From Sinotaia quadrata (taxonomy: Eukaryota; Mollusca; Gastropoda; Architaenioglossa; Viviparidae), in the NCBI GenBank assembly GCA_028829895.1, contig CM054179.1, positions 36,084,617 to 36,148,616 of the forward strand: a stretch of 64,000 nt of DNA. Reading direction: 5' to 3'. Position 1 is the first letter of the stretch. Every line of letters begins with the position of its first letter. The translations under genes were made by a program, and so were the position numbers. The notes beneath the pieces are model-generated. The model was not told the origin of the DNA. It did not search any database and saw only the letters and a program-made list of their open reading frames with translations. This document shows positions 21,625 to 33,429 of the stretch, piece after piece.

Positions 21625-22815
21625 TGTCAATGCCACCCTAGGTATTGGATATAATTATTATTAATCATCCATAACTAATTGCAAATGATGAAAATAAATC
21701 TTAAATTATGTCATCAATAATTCTCCAGAAGACACCACAAGTCTCTCTAACTATGCGGGTGCTGTAAACATATTCTCTCTTCCACAACAAACAATTATCA
21801 TCAAACAATATTTCCATAGTTGGAAAACTGCTTATCAAAGGAGATGATAAATCCGACTTTAATCTATCTTTAGAGAGCCCACATCCACCCACTATCTCTC
21901 CAGTATATGATTATTAATATATGTAAGAAGAACAATACATTTAACACTAAATTTATTACATCAACAATGGTAACATTTACATGTACAAATACAATGTAAA
22001 GTTTATTTTACATCAATATTTCCATGAAATCACATTCAAATAATTTCAATGCTTATACAGTCTTGTATAATTCAGCAGATTAGTATCAATATAGATCACA
22101 GTGTAATTGTTATCAGAGAACAGAGTTATAAAGATATAAGCAATAACAGTTTGTAGATAATCTTGTCTAGATGCTGCTGCAATAGTCTTTCACATGCTTT
22201 CATGTCACAAGTTTATTGTTATCAATAGAATTGTCAATTCTTCATGTATTTCTCTAGCATGCTATAGAACGTTCCATGAGCTGCTGTTCTCTAGAGACTA
22301 ATCTGAGTGTTTCTTAACCGTGTTAGTTCTCTCAAGCAGAATAACAATGTAGCAATTTCCAGTAACTTCTTTATACTAGAAATTGCACATTTTAGTTGAG
22401 TTCTTTGCCATCATACAATTAAAAGATTTCAGTGAATCCTTAAAGATCCTGGAATAAATAAAAAAAGCTTCTTCTTCCATTAAGCATACGACTGCCTGTC
22501 ATGACCAGACGTCTGCCACATCAAATTCTAAGGGATTAGGGAATATAATTATTTTAGAAGGTAAACTATGATTTCATCCAATTGGCTGGTCATATTCTTG
22601 TAAATCTTAACTATTGGATAATAAAACTACACATCCACTTAGAAGTGGTTTATATTACATCAGCATGTTCCAGCACATTCTTTTCCTGAATTGTTTACTC
22701 CACCTCTGAGACTTACAAAAAAGTACCATCACAAGCGGTCGGGTCAAATTGACATATAAAACCTATATAACAATTTAGTTTAGAAATAGGAATAGGCAAA
22801 CCCCGCTCCACCACA
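21625..22815 (-). mobile_element. 5' LTR of the Gypsy-type element
   Basis: About 1,190 bp aligning along its length with the solo LTRs (for example TTCTCTCTTCCACAAC near 21,775 and TTTAGAAATAGGAATAGGCA near 22,783). It ends CCACCACA. The inner end is diverged (TGTCAATGCC in place of TGTGACACC). No clear tRNA primer-binding site was identified next to it. Confidence 0.75.
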
Positions 22816-23120
22816 CATATATAATATACTTTTTTAAATTGTGCACTTTTCTGTAATATAATATATATGTTGTTTTTATTGTGCACATACTAAAATGCAT
22901 ATACTTTTAAAATAATGTTTTCTTTTGTTTCTTTGTAGCAGACCTTTACTTGGGAAAGTGATTTGATCATAAACTGAATACTAAAACGCTATTAAGGTTC
23001 TGAAAGGTCTCAGATTCATATTTAATATTCATTGCAGTTAATGTTTTGCAATTACAGTTTGCATAGCCAAGCTTCGGATAGCAAACTGTATATAATGTAT
23101 ATAATAAAAGTGTGCAACAT
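22816..23120. other. AT-rich stretch, no gene seen
   Basis: About 300 bp of AT-rich sequence right of the 5' LTR. Nothing recognised. Confidence 0.4.
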
Positions 23121-23137
23121 CTCTCTCTCTCTCTCCC

Positions 23138-23175
<38 letters not shown>
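23121..23175. repeat. (TC)n microsatellite
   Basis: A CT tract with two CCCT interruptions. Confidence 0.95.
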
Positions 23176-23177
<2 letters not shown>

Positions 23178-24112
23178 CAGTATCACAAAAATAAGAAAAC
23201 TATCCCCCACCACTCCATTTGATACAACTAAAGTTTAACAGTCCTTTTAAATGTCGCAATGCATTATTCTGAAGGAGAGCAGTGAGAAAAAGAATAGATC
23301 CGTACAAAGAAACATTTGGTTGACCACTTCTCAAATGAAGTTAGATAACGGCAGGGATAAACCTGGCTATTATGTGGGCAGCGAGTAGACAAGCGTAATT
23401 AAGTAAGAGCTCAGTGAATGGTGTCTTTCTTAGACTGTTCTGTTCATTTGGTCATGTCAATGATAACTATGTCCTTGAGGTCCATTCTAGGCATCACCAG
23501 AAGTAAGAGTGAACAAAATAGCTTGATGGCTGCACTCTTTTAGTAAAAATACAATTATGTCCAAGATCCGATATTTTGCTGGACAAACCGTGACCATTCG
23601 AGGGTAATCTATTTGGTAGTTATTGGCGAAATTGCAAGCTGCTATAAGACATTTGCCATGGGTAGAAAAAAAGGACTGTTACATTCAGGATTCAGTTAGT
23701 AGCCTAGACTCTCAAGACTAGAATGATAATAAGCGAGAGAAAACAACATGGTTGTTTACTTAGACTAAAGTGACTGAGTGGAAAAAGAAATACCCACAAG
23801 GTTATTGAAAACTAGACACACGCATACACTCACAAATGCAGAGAAAGAGAAGAGGGGGCGGAGAAGAGAGAGAGAGAAAGAAAGAAAGTCTTACTGTAAG
23901 CAGACTGTTGAGACAGAGCAGATGAAGGGATTTGCGAGTCACGATTATTTGTTGGAGATTGGTGTGACAAAGCAAAGAAAGAGAGCTGCGATTGTTTGTT
24001 GGAGACGAGATTCTAAAGCTTAAGATGGAGGCCGGTTGAATAAAAGAAACTACCATCACCTGCTCAACGTTGATGACGTTAGAGATGGGTGTGGCTATTT
24101 TAGTACACACTG

Positions 24113-24117
<5 letters not shown>
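23176..24117. other. Unique sequence, no supported gene
   Basis: About 940 bp of mixed composition, purine-rich at 23,830-23,890. No domain or RNA gene recognised. Open frames of 81-102 codons on either strand here look like by-products of purine tracts. Confidence 0.35.

Positions 24118-24192
<75 letters not shown>
24118..24192. repeat. (GA)n microsatellite
   Basis: About 37 uninterrupted GA units. Confidence 0.97.
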
Positions 24193-24194
<2 letters not shown>

Positions 24195-24514
24195 TTCCGG
24201 TGGGCAGGTGTAGAGACTGACTGCTAATCAGACAAGAGTTATCTGTCGTTTCCGCGTGGCTTCTAGAGTTGTCTGTCACTTCCTACTGGTAGCTTGAGTT
24301 ACAGAGCCTTCTGGTGCTCAGTTTGATTCTCATAATTCCGCTCGCCAGATAAACTTCTCGCACTCTTTCTCAGACGCGTTTGCTGTTTTCTATTTTCAAG
24401 ACATTCATGCTGTTTTTGAAACTCTGGTTAACTCTTTCACGCATTGTAATGATCGGGAATAATTCTTACTTTTACTATGAACGAGCAGTTAAAAAGGATA
24501 TAGATTAAAGGAAG
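24193..24514. other. GC-richer unique block
   Basis: Starts with an ETS-like ACTTCCGG and holds repeated GTTATCTGTCGTTTCC / GTTGTCTGTCACTTCC blocks (about 24,237 and 24,268). No coding support. Possibly regulatory. Confidence 0.3.
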
Positions 24515-24745
24515 ATTAACTAGGTGTGTGCTAAAGAAAGCTTCGGTAGGTGTGTGTGTTAAAGAAAGGTTAACTAGGTGAGTAGGTTAAAGACAGATTA
24601 AGTAAGTGTGTAGTTTAAATAAGATTAACTAGGTGAGTAGGTTAATAAAAGGTTAAGTAGGTGTGAGGGTTAAAGAAAGATGAAATAGACGTAGATCAAA
24701 CGTTTTAGTTAAGGAAAGATTGATTAGGTTTGTAGTTTGAAGCCA
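24515..24745. repeat. Degenerate minisatellite, about 32-bp unit
   Basis: About seven diverged units of AAAGAAAGGTTAACTAGGTG plus TGTGTGTTA. Confidence 0.75.
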
Positions 24746-24778
24746 ATTGAAATAAATGCGTATAAAGTTATATATATA

Positions 24779-26199
24779 TGGTGGAGTAAATTTACCTCTT
24801 CTTATTTTTAAATTTAATTGTTATATAAATTGTTAAATTGTCTGAACAACCTTGGGCACTCCTTATGACAATATTTTCAAAGTGCCTGAGCTGGAAGTAA
24901 ACAAGTCAAGTCGAGAATGTTCTAGTAATTGGGGATGTAATGCAAACTAGTGAGTAGTTTTTATTATCCAGTGGTTATGATTTACGAGAATGAGACCAAG
25001 CAATAGGCTGAGATCTAAAAGTTTACTTGCTGTAGACAAATGTACTGTTTAATCACTTTGAATTTGAAGTGACAAAAAAGAAGTTAGATCTTGAAAGGCA
25101 GCTGTTAGCTTGATGGTGAGTTAAACTGACTGGTTGAGAGGGAATGGACTTAGAAATATTTCATGCATTTTGCTATTGATATGTTATACTTGGGTTTTAT
25201 AAAATGTATTATGTGAGTAGAGTACTATTTCTACAAATATTTGAACTAATTAACTTATGTATTGTGTATTAATCACTTGACATTGTTGTGGTATGCTGTA
25301 TTTATTATGCTGTGTTTGTGTATTGGGCTATTAAATACCATTGCAGGAAACTTAAGTTGAGACTGGAATGTAAGAAAGAATGGAGTTATAAAGCAATAAA
25401 TTGGAAGATTAGCATTTGTTCTCTGACTGTATTTTGCAGAGACAAGTAGCCTCTTCTATTTTCATTTCAATGTTTGATTTGAATGTCCTGGTTTACTGTT
25501 TGCAAACCACTATGACTGCGTGTGGTAAAGGCACGAAGGGCATGTAAGTGTAAGATCACAGTACACTCTATTGATGTGTGGTAAAGGCAGGAAAGGGCAT
25601 GTAAGTGTAAGATCACAGTACACTCTATTGATGTGTGGTAAAGGCAGGAAAGGGCATGTAAGTGTAAGATCACAGTACACTCTATTGATATGTGGTGGCA
25701 AGTAGAGAGAAGTTGTTGGACTTGCTACATTTATTATTTTGTTTGAAGGAGTTTACATGAGAAAAGAAGCACCAGTGCTTTTCAACCTGGACTGTGGAGC
25801 TGACCTAATAATTGTTGACAATAATTTGTGTCTTTGTTGCAAATGCACACAGAAGGACTATAGAGACAACAGTAAAACACGGTTATATAAACCTATTATC
25901 ATTTATCTCTGATAACTCCATTTCTGTTTTCTGATGATCCTGTGATTTGTATTGACATATTGATGAAACATTTTCTGGATAAGGACTGTGTAAACATAAA
26001 ATTATCCAAAAATAGACTCCTGGAAATATCAATGTCAAGTAATCTATTTCATTGTATTTGTCATATGCATATTTGATTATTGTTTTATAAATTTATTGAC
26101 CTTCTTACGTATATTGACCACTTATTGTTGGAGAAGAATGTGGGTGTATGGGTTGCTAAAGACGGATTTGTCGTCTCCTTTAGTAAGAAGTTTTCCAGC
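24779..26199 (+). mobile_element. LTR copy 6, truncated at one end
   Basis: Begins TGGTGGAGTAAATTTACC and follows the LTR in the orientation opposite to copy 1. Shared blocks include GGGCACTCCTTATGA, TTTACGAGAATGAGACCA and AGGCAGCTGTTAGCT. It stops matching near AGTAAGAAGTTTTCCA, about 230 bp before the expected terminus, so no second TG/CA end or target duplication is visible. It carries an internal AATAAA near CTATTAAATACC and a private 57-bp expansion at 25,515-25,690. Confidence 0.75.
25515..25690. repeat. 57-bp tandem expansion inside an LTR, 3 copies
   Basis: Unit TGTGGTAAAGGCAGGAAAGG plus GCATGTAAGTGTAAGATCAC. Other LTR copies have only one version of this segment, so the expansion came after insertion of this copy. 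Confidence 0.85.
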
Positions 26200-26395
26200 T
26201 ATCTATCTCCGTCCTTTTCACTGTCTCTCTTCGAATGATCTCCGAAAAGTAGCAAGGCCAAATAACCGTTACTTTGATTGGTCAGTACATACCCTGTACT
26301 TGATTTTTCTCCTTATTTTGACCAACATCATTACATAATGAGACAAGAGAGTGCTAGTTAGGGGAATTTTTTATCATTGGCATATGTGTCTTTCC

Positions 26396-26602
26396 AGGAC
26401 TTAAAATAGATAAGATGTTGCCATTGGATTAGAGGATGATTAACGTTCTGCTTTAATTATCCCGGACTTAAAATAGATAAGATGTTGCCATTGGATTAGA
26501 GGATGGATTAACGTTCTGCTTTAATTATCCTGGACTTAAAATAGATAAGATGTTGCCATTTGATTAGAGGATGGATTAACGTTCTGCTTTAATTATCCCG
26601 AG
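26396..26602. repeat. 67-bp tandem repeat, 3 copies
   Basis: Unit GACTTAAAATAGATAAGATG plus TTGCCATTGGATTAGAGGAT. Nearly identical copies. Confidence 0.92.
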
Positions 26603-26649
26603 CTAATATCACTAGATCTTAAGATAGAAGTATGTACTTATTATGTATA

Positions 26650-27690
26650 TTGTTTTAACTAAACTATTTTATGTCCATTGTTGTAATCATAGACTATTCT
26701 TATGTTTATATATATGTCCATTGTTGTAATCATAGACTATTCTTATGTTTATATGTCCTTTGTTTTAATCATAAACTATTTTTATGTTTATATATATGTC
26801 CATTGTTGTAATCATAGACTATTCTTATGTTTATATGTCCTTTGTTTTAATCATAAACTATTTTTATGTTTATATATATGTCCATTGTTGTAATCATAGA
26901 CTATTCTTATGTTTATATGTCCTTTGTTTTAATCATAAACTATTTTTATGTTTATATATATGTCCATTGTTGTAATCATAGACCATTCTTATGTTTATAT
27001 GTCCATTTTTGTAATCGCAAACTATTTTCTAGATATATATGTCACTTGTTCTAACCGTAAATTATTTTCTAGATATCTTTGTCTATTGTATTTTAATCGT
27101 AAGCTACTTTCCAGGTACATATGTCCAATGTTCTAATTGTAAACTATTTACTATGTATATATGTACAATGTTCTAATTGTAAACTATTTACTATGTATAT
27201 ATGTACAATATTGTAATTGTAAACTATTTACTATGTATATATGTACAGTATTGTAATTGTAAACTAAACTATGTATATATGTACAATATTGTAATTGTAA
27301 ACTATTTACTATGTATATATGTACAATATTGTAATTGTAAACTATTTACTATGTATATATGTACAGTATTGTAATTGTAAACTAAACTATGTATATATGT
27401 ACAGTATTGTAATTGTAAACTATTTACTATGTATATATGTACAATATTGTAATTATAAACTATTTACTATGTATATATGTACAGTATTGTAATTGTAGAC
27501 TAAACTATGTATATATGTACAGTATTGTAATTGTAAACTATTTACTATGTATTTATGTACAGTATTGTAATTGTAAACTATTTACTATGTATAAATGTAC
27601 AGTATTGTAATTGTAAACTATTTACTATGTTATATATATATATACAGTATAGTAATTGTAAACTATTTACTATTTTCTAAGTATATGTGT
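26650..27690. repeat. About 1-kb array of 40/41-bp units, part with 82-bp higher order
   Basis: At 26,680-27,000 two alternating 41-bp variants (TCCATTGTTGTAATCATAGA and CCTTTGTTTTAATCATAAAC) form an 82-bp higher-order unit. From about 27,120 a 40-bp variant (TATGTACAATATTGTAATTG plus TAAACTATTTACTATGTATA) takes over, with some 31-bp deletion copies. This is a clear gradient of variants along one array. Confidence 0.92.
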
Positions 27691-28017
27691 ACAATGTTGC
27701 AATTTTAAATTTTATTTTTTAAAGTTATGAGAAATCCTTATATTTTTTCTGTTTAACATTTGATAAAAAATATTTATTATATCTTAATACTTTCTCTATT
27801 TCTTTATATTAATTTGTCTACACTTAGGAGAAATTATTATCTGTGCATGCAGTACAGTTGTACAACATTGTAACGATATCGCTTGAATACATGAAATGAC
27901 GTAATTAACTGTTTTTAATGATTAGTAAAACGTGAGTTATTTATCAGAAAATGTCTTTGTCAAATTATTGAGCACTGTTGTCTTAGTCATTGCTTAAAGA
28001 AATTTGTATTATTTCGT
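27691..28017. other. AT-rich stretch, no gene seen
   Basis: Unique AT-rich spacer between two arrays. Confidence 0.4.
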
Positions 28018-28372
28018 CAGTCTCCATTATGTACGAACACCTCCAATTTCGCCAGTCTCCATTATACACCAATACAGTACGTACACCTCCAATTTCACCA
28101 GTCTCCATTATACACCAATACAGTACGAACACCTCCAATTTCGCCAGTCTCCATTATACACCAATACAGTACGAACACCTCCAATTTCGCCAGTCTCCAT
28201 TATACACCAATACAGTACGTACACCTCCAATTTCACCAGTCTCCATTATACACCAACACAGTACGAACACCTCCAATTTCGCCAGTCTCCATTATACACC
28301 AGTACAGTACGAACACCTCCAATTTCGCCAGTCTCCATTATACACCAATACAGTACGAACACCTCCAATTTC
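28018..28372. repeat. 46-bp minisatellite, about 8 copies
   Basis: Unit CAGTCTCCATTATACACCAA plus TACAGTACGAACACCTCCAA. Variant copies (GTACACC, TTCACC) recur every third or fourth unit, which suggests block duplication. Long frames in two registers are products of the repeat. Confidence 0.93.
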
Positions 28373-29570
28373 AGATGATGTCATTTGAATACTCTATAGA
28401 TTGTCCAGTTAACGCACATTAAAAACACACAACAGTTATGGTGAGTGACATATTTTATAGCGATTCCTCTGCTGGATTTTTCTTCTACTATATAATGAAC
28501 TGAGAATTGTATTTTTATACACTTGTACATTTTGCTGTGTATTATTAATTAATTATTAAATAGAAAATGGAAACATAATTTTTTAATAGGAAACATTGAC
28601 CTTATGTAAATATTTTTTTGCTTATGCTGGCATCTAAATGGAACTGTATATATTTAGTTAGTTGACAGGAACTTCAAGATAAACATCAGACTTGTAAAAA
28701 AGAAAAGCCAGTTATGAGCTCGGGAAGAATTACAGTTAGTTTCGCTAAATTGTTGTGTCATTGGGCAGTCAAACCAAAAGACCAGTGAGGCGTGACGATG
28801 AAACAATAACCGCTAACTCATGATATTAGACAAGAGTTCACATTCCTCTCTCCCAAAGTTACACAAGAGCAAAAGCCATGTTTTATAAGGGGCCATGTTG
28901 ATATGGGCAGGCAAAATTCTACACTAAAAGAGCTAACCAAAGTATTGGCATTTTGATAGACTTTGAACTAGGAGACAGATATCTTGATTAGAAGAATGGA
29001 GAATTGCAATGTGCAAAGAACTAAAACAGAGATGGGACATGCAAGGAATTAAAAGAGAGGGCAGATGGAAATTACAAGGAATTAAAACAGAGATATGTAA
29101 TATACACGGAATTAAAGCAGAGATGCAACATACAAAAAATTCAAACAGAGGGAAAATGGAACATGCAGGGAAGGCGGAACACACAACGAACATGAAAAGA
29201 AGACGAGTGAAGTTTGACTACAGAAAAGCTGACTGATGGTTGTAGATGAAGTGTTGTTCAATACAACATTATCGTGAGTGAAGTTTGACTACAGAAAAGC
29301 TGACTGATGGTTGTAGATGAAGTGTTGTTCAATACAACACCATCGTGAGTGAAGTCTCGTGAAAAATCGCACGCATAAACGTGATCATTCCAGATTACTT
29401 CCCTGTTACTAGGGCAACCGTCAACACCCCACAAGTGTAAGTTCTGCTTTCTTTTTTATTTCTTTTCATTTTTATCTGTTCCTAAGTGCAAGTGAGTTCT
29501 ATTTGCACTTTTTTCTTTCAGTTTATTTTTCATGCTGTTTTGAAGGCAAAATAAAATCTGTATGGTTGAC
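28373..29570. other. Unique sequence with small duplications
   Basis: No gene. It contains degenerate copies of about 33 bp (GGAATTAAAACAGAGAT) at 29,005-29,165 and a 71-bp direct duplication (GAAGTTTGACTACAGAAAAG) at 29,203-29,350. An RFX/X-box-like dyad GTTACTAGGGCAAC lies at 29,405-29,418. Confidence 0.4.
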
Positions 29571-29572
29571 CG

Positions 29573-29795
29573 CTATCTATAAAAAGAAATGCCAGTATAA
29601 TTTAGCAATAATCGCTTGACGCTTAAGCTTTCTATAAAAAGAAATGCCAGATATAATTTAGCAATAATAGTTTGACGCTTAAGCTTTCTATAAAAAGAAA
29701 TGCCAGATATAATTTAGCAATAATCGCTTGACGCTTAAGCTTTCTATTAAAAGAAATGCCAGATATAATTTAGCAATAATAGTTTGACGCTTATG
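29573..29795. repeat. 56-bp minisatellite, 4 copies
   Basis: Unit AAAAAGAAATGCCAGATATA plus CGCTTGACGCTTAAGC. Copies alternate between ATCGCTTGACG and ATAGTTTGACG. Confidence 0.9.
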
Positions 29796-30179
29796 CTTTC
29801 AATGCACTTGAACACAGTGTTCATTGGTGAAAGGAGTGAAATGACAATGTTTACATGTCATTTTTGCCCTGACAGACTAAGAGCGTACACTGTTCTTGAG
29901 GGCGTGGACGACTAGACTTCTGTCGCACTGCCAGTTTGTCATATGTCAAAATGGGACTGTGTGCTCTGCCAGTGCTCAAGTGGAAGTATTTAGTACTTGC
30001 ACTAACAAATACTTGCCTGAAAACAGATGGCTTCTTAGCGTTTGATAACTGAATTTCATTTAACAAGAAACAGCATTATTTTAGTACTAGTTTATACAAT
30101 TCTTGTATATTTTCTTCCTTTTTAATGCTACTCTTTAGTTAAGAGTTTATCTTCTAATCTACTAAATAGCATGCCAACG

Positions 30180-30412
30180 TTATTCACTCAAATCTTTTCA
30201 AACAACGTTATTCATGCAAAGCTTTTCAAACAACGTAATTCATGCAAAGCTTTTCATACAACGTAATTCATGCAAAACTTTTCATACAACGTAATTCATG
30301 CAAAGCTTTTCATACAACGTATTTCATGCAAAGCTTTTCAAATAACTTTATTTATGCAAAGCTTTTCATAAAACGTAAGTCATGCAAAGCTTTTCAAACA
30401 ACGTTGTTGTGG
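30180..30412. repeat. 28-bp minisatellite, about 8 copies
   Basis: Unit CATGCAAAGCTTTTCATACA plus ACGTAATT. Each copy holds ATGCAAAG, one base from the POU octamer core. The spacer at 29,796-30,179 is unique with no gene seen. Confidence 0.85.
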
Positions 30413-30999
30413 AACCGTAGTTCATAAAAATTTACAATCTTGAATTTAAAAATAAAAATACTTATTTAACGTCTTTCTTTTTTATTAAAAGTATATATTT
30501 AAAAGTAAAGTTTCTTAAATATTAATAGACATATCTATGAAATGTAAAAAGACCCAATGAAAATAGATTGTCCCATTATTTCAAATATTAGACAATCATT
30601 TCTTATTAAACAAATTCTTTAAATTCTTGTTCAGATCCCTCTGCCCATAAGATAACTAGTGTATTGAGAACATTACAAAGTTATATAGAGAATTAAGTAA
30701 ATGACCTTTATTTTCATACAAGCTGAATCTGAATAGAGAGAGCAATATATATATATATAAAACTTAAAATTGTCTCCCATTTTCACAAAACATTTATACT
30801 TTCATGGCGAAATTATTTGAACACTTATATATAAGAAATCTTAAACTTTAAACATAATTTATTTGATTTAAAAACAGTTTTAATAGCTTTCATCTAAATT
30901 TGCTTTTTTCTATTGCCAATTGTGATAAAAATATAGCTTTATATCGGTTGCCCTAAGATATAATATGTTTCCAAATCAATCTTTAATTCTGTAACATAT

Positions 31000-31400
31000 T
31001 CTAAAATAATCCTTTTCAAAACCTGTACTTATAAGTCATTCATATCTGTATTCAAATGTGTTTCAATATCTTGTTAATTGTTTGTCAAAAATTTTGCACA
31101 ATATATACAAATTGTTTAATGGAATGCAAAAGATTTTTTTAAATGAAAAGAAATTGTTGCCTTTAATGTAATTCGAAATTTTGGTTTAATGAGATTAAAC
31201 ATTTTCTTTAGTAGGATTCAAAATTTGTTTTATGGAATTTAAATACTTTGTTCAAATGTGTTTCAAAGGTTTTGTTAAAATTTGATTCAAACTTTTTGCG
31301 GAAAAATACTTCAAAGTCTTTGCGCAAATGTGTTTTCAATGATTGATTAAATGTGTTTCAAAGACTTTACTGAAATACGCTTTAGTCTGTGAAAAGTTTA
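31000..31400. repeat. Very degenerate minisatellite (TTCAAA family)
   Basis: Loosely repeated blocks of about 28-34 bp such as AAATGTGTTTCAAAG and CTTTG. The same family recurs at 34,310-34,690 and 35,820-36,290. The preceding 30,413-31,000 is AT-rich and unremarkable. Confidence 0.45.
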
Positions 31401-32429
31401 TATTTTCTGAATCTGACGACAAGAAATAGTATTTGCGTTATTCGGGTTTCTCATTTTCATATTTATACTCTAAGGGCAGCATGTTTTACCCACTTATTCA
31501 CTATGTATCTCTTTGTGGGTCATTAGGGATTCTTTCATTCCCAGTTTGCTTTCATGAAAAGTTTCACCGTCATCAAAAATAGTTCTTGTAAAGCTAGCTC
31601 TAGCCCTAAAAATAAACCCCGCAGTTAAAGAAAAAAATAATTAATAACAAATATAAACATGGCAGAAGACGTTTAAAATAATGTAATATACTTAACAGAT
31701 GAATAAATATTTAAAATATACTTGTAATAAAAAATGATATATAAAATATTCTCTGACAGAAGGGACGTTGTTGCTAGGGAATGATAATTTTACGGAGTAT
31801 ATGTTCAAGACTAAATCTAGATTAATGGCGCTGTCGCCTCGAAAGAAGCGTGTAAATAATAGGTATTATGAAAAGAGCCTACATTTATGACAATTAATGT
31901 GTACTTACTTTGCTTTTAAAACATTATCTGTAAAATTATTTACCCTCCTTACCGATATATCCAGTCAACCGTTTCGAGCTGCAGCGACACTCACTTTTGT
32001 TTTGAAGGTTAATGTTACAGTTGAGACAGCTATAGGTATGTAAGTGTTGATCGTATTATCTGGACAAGGATTTTACGAGAGTTTTAATAGAAATCTAATC
32101 AAAAGATGATTTTACTTTCATTGTTTAATGGTTTTATCTTCATTTCTATATAAACCGACTTGAGCGAATTATGTTATAGAGTGTTGCACTTTCAAAAAAT
32201 AAATAGTAGTTTAAAATAGATTAGAAACATTTCTAGAGTTTTAATTAAATGTTCCCTGGCCTATAACCAGAGACGTTTAATGATCACTTTATAGTGACAC
32301 TTGTTTTTAACAAGATAACATTGCAATATAGGTCAAATAATAAACAAATTTGTAAATGTTCCTAATTGTACTTTAATTTAAATTTATTTCAATACATTTT
32401 AATGTAATTTTATAAATATTATTTCTTCC
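31401..32429. other. AT-rich unique stretch, no gene seen
   Basis: About 1 kb with no recognisable gene or array. A partial X-box-like GTTGCTAGGGAATG lies at 31,770-31,783. Confidence 0.4.
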
Positions 32430-32860
32430 AAGTGTTTCGACGTAAAATGCATTGTGACGTTCACTATTAAAGCGATTGCGATTGAAAGCCATTCAAGGAT
32501 CATTTGCACTAGACGATGGCAACCTTGATATCATTCTCCCCGTTCTCTCTTTCGTTTTATTCCTCCTTCTCCCCCTCCCTCTCTTCCCTCCCTTCGTTCT
32601 GTCCACTTTTACAGTTCTTGGTTTCGAGTAAAATACAAAAACAATCCATAGTAAGAGATTAGTCGAAGAAAGTGTTTTTACAAAATAGCAAGCGGGTTGG
32701 ATCCGTATCCATGACAACGAAAGCTTTGTCGTCATGACGGCTTTCCTCATCCATCACGCAGAGGGCGTTGGGAAGAAGAATTGCTCGATTTTGATTTCAA
32801 GTCATGTTTTCTTGTAGACTCGTTTTATTTTCGAGAACTACGAATAATTGAATTACATAG
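32430..32860. promoter_or_regulatory. GC-richer unique island with Pbx/Hox1-like and X-box-like motifs
   Basis: A CpG-containing island about 15 kb 3' of the Hox1 exon. Seen: TGATGGATGA on the minus strand (32,756-32,747), which fits the labial/Pbx bipartite pattern, and the RFX-like dyad GTATCCATGACAAC at 32,705-32,718. The pyrimidine-rich 32,535-32,610 creates an 85-codon minus-strand frame with a Lys/Arg run that I do not regard as coding. The enhancer role is inference. Confidence 0.35.
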
Positions 32861-33429
32861 GACGAAGGTTTAAAGTGAATAAAACAAAATAGTTTTGATT
32901 TGTGTTTGAAAATATAAAAATGATAACGGTTGTACAGAGCAAATCATTTTGAAAAAGCAAACTTTACAATGCGTTTCTAGGGAATATTTTTATTTGCACA
33001 CTCCTTGCTGTACAGTGAGAAATGAAAAACCAACAACGACATTATCAAGATCAGTACTTAGATAATCTAGTAGCTTTGAATAGTATAGTATTTAAGAATA
33101 GTATTTAAGTCTTTCTTTTGTGCCTCAGTGTGCAATTTATAAAATGTCATCATAATTAATTGTAAGTCATTAGATGTTTTATTGGCTTTTAATTTTAAAT
33201 TTAATGGTATATTTTTTTTTAAACAGAAATTTAATGGTTTATCTGTTGTAAATAGAAATTTAAAATTTGTCGAACTGCATCCAAACAAGTTCTCATTTTC
33301 CAATATTTTCATCCATTGGTGAATGAATCCTGAATCTATCTTTGATTTTACGCTCATTGTATCCATACTACTTGAGTATACGTGTGTGAGAGTGTGAGTC
33401 ACTGTGAATGTCGGTGTGTGTTTGCGAGT

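Larger units (their letters stand above)
18902..22815 (-). mobile_element. Decayed Ty3/Gypsy-type LTR retrotransposon
   Basis: Reading the minus strand: an LTR of about 1.19 kb (22,815-21,625), a truncated gag with zinc knuckle, protease, integrase zinc-binding domain, reverse transcriptase, a polypurine tract (AGGAGGG, 18,949-18,957) and the first 44 bp of the 3' LTR (18,945-18,902). Stops, frameshifts, tandem duplications and deletions affect every domain, and the integrase catalytic core and RNase H are not found. The integrase zinc domain precedes the RT. This is the Gmr1-like order and not the usual Gypsy order of RT then integrase. The 3' LTR is cut off at the 41-bp array. The element is not autonomous. 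Confidence 0.8.

Noticed and set aside
25467..25701. Cys/His-rich repeated frame as zinc fingers
   Set aside because: It derives from the 57-bp triplication inside an LTR, and Cys/His spacing does not form a zinc finger.
28018..28372. Regular repeats as a CRISPR array
   Set aside because: Units are contiguous with no unique spacers and the context is animal DNA. It is a minisatellite, as are the other arrays.
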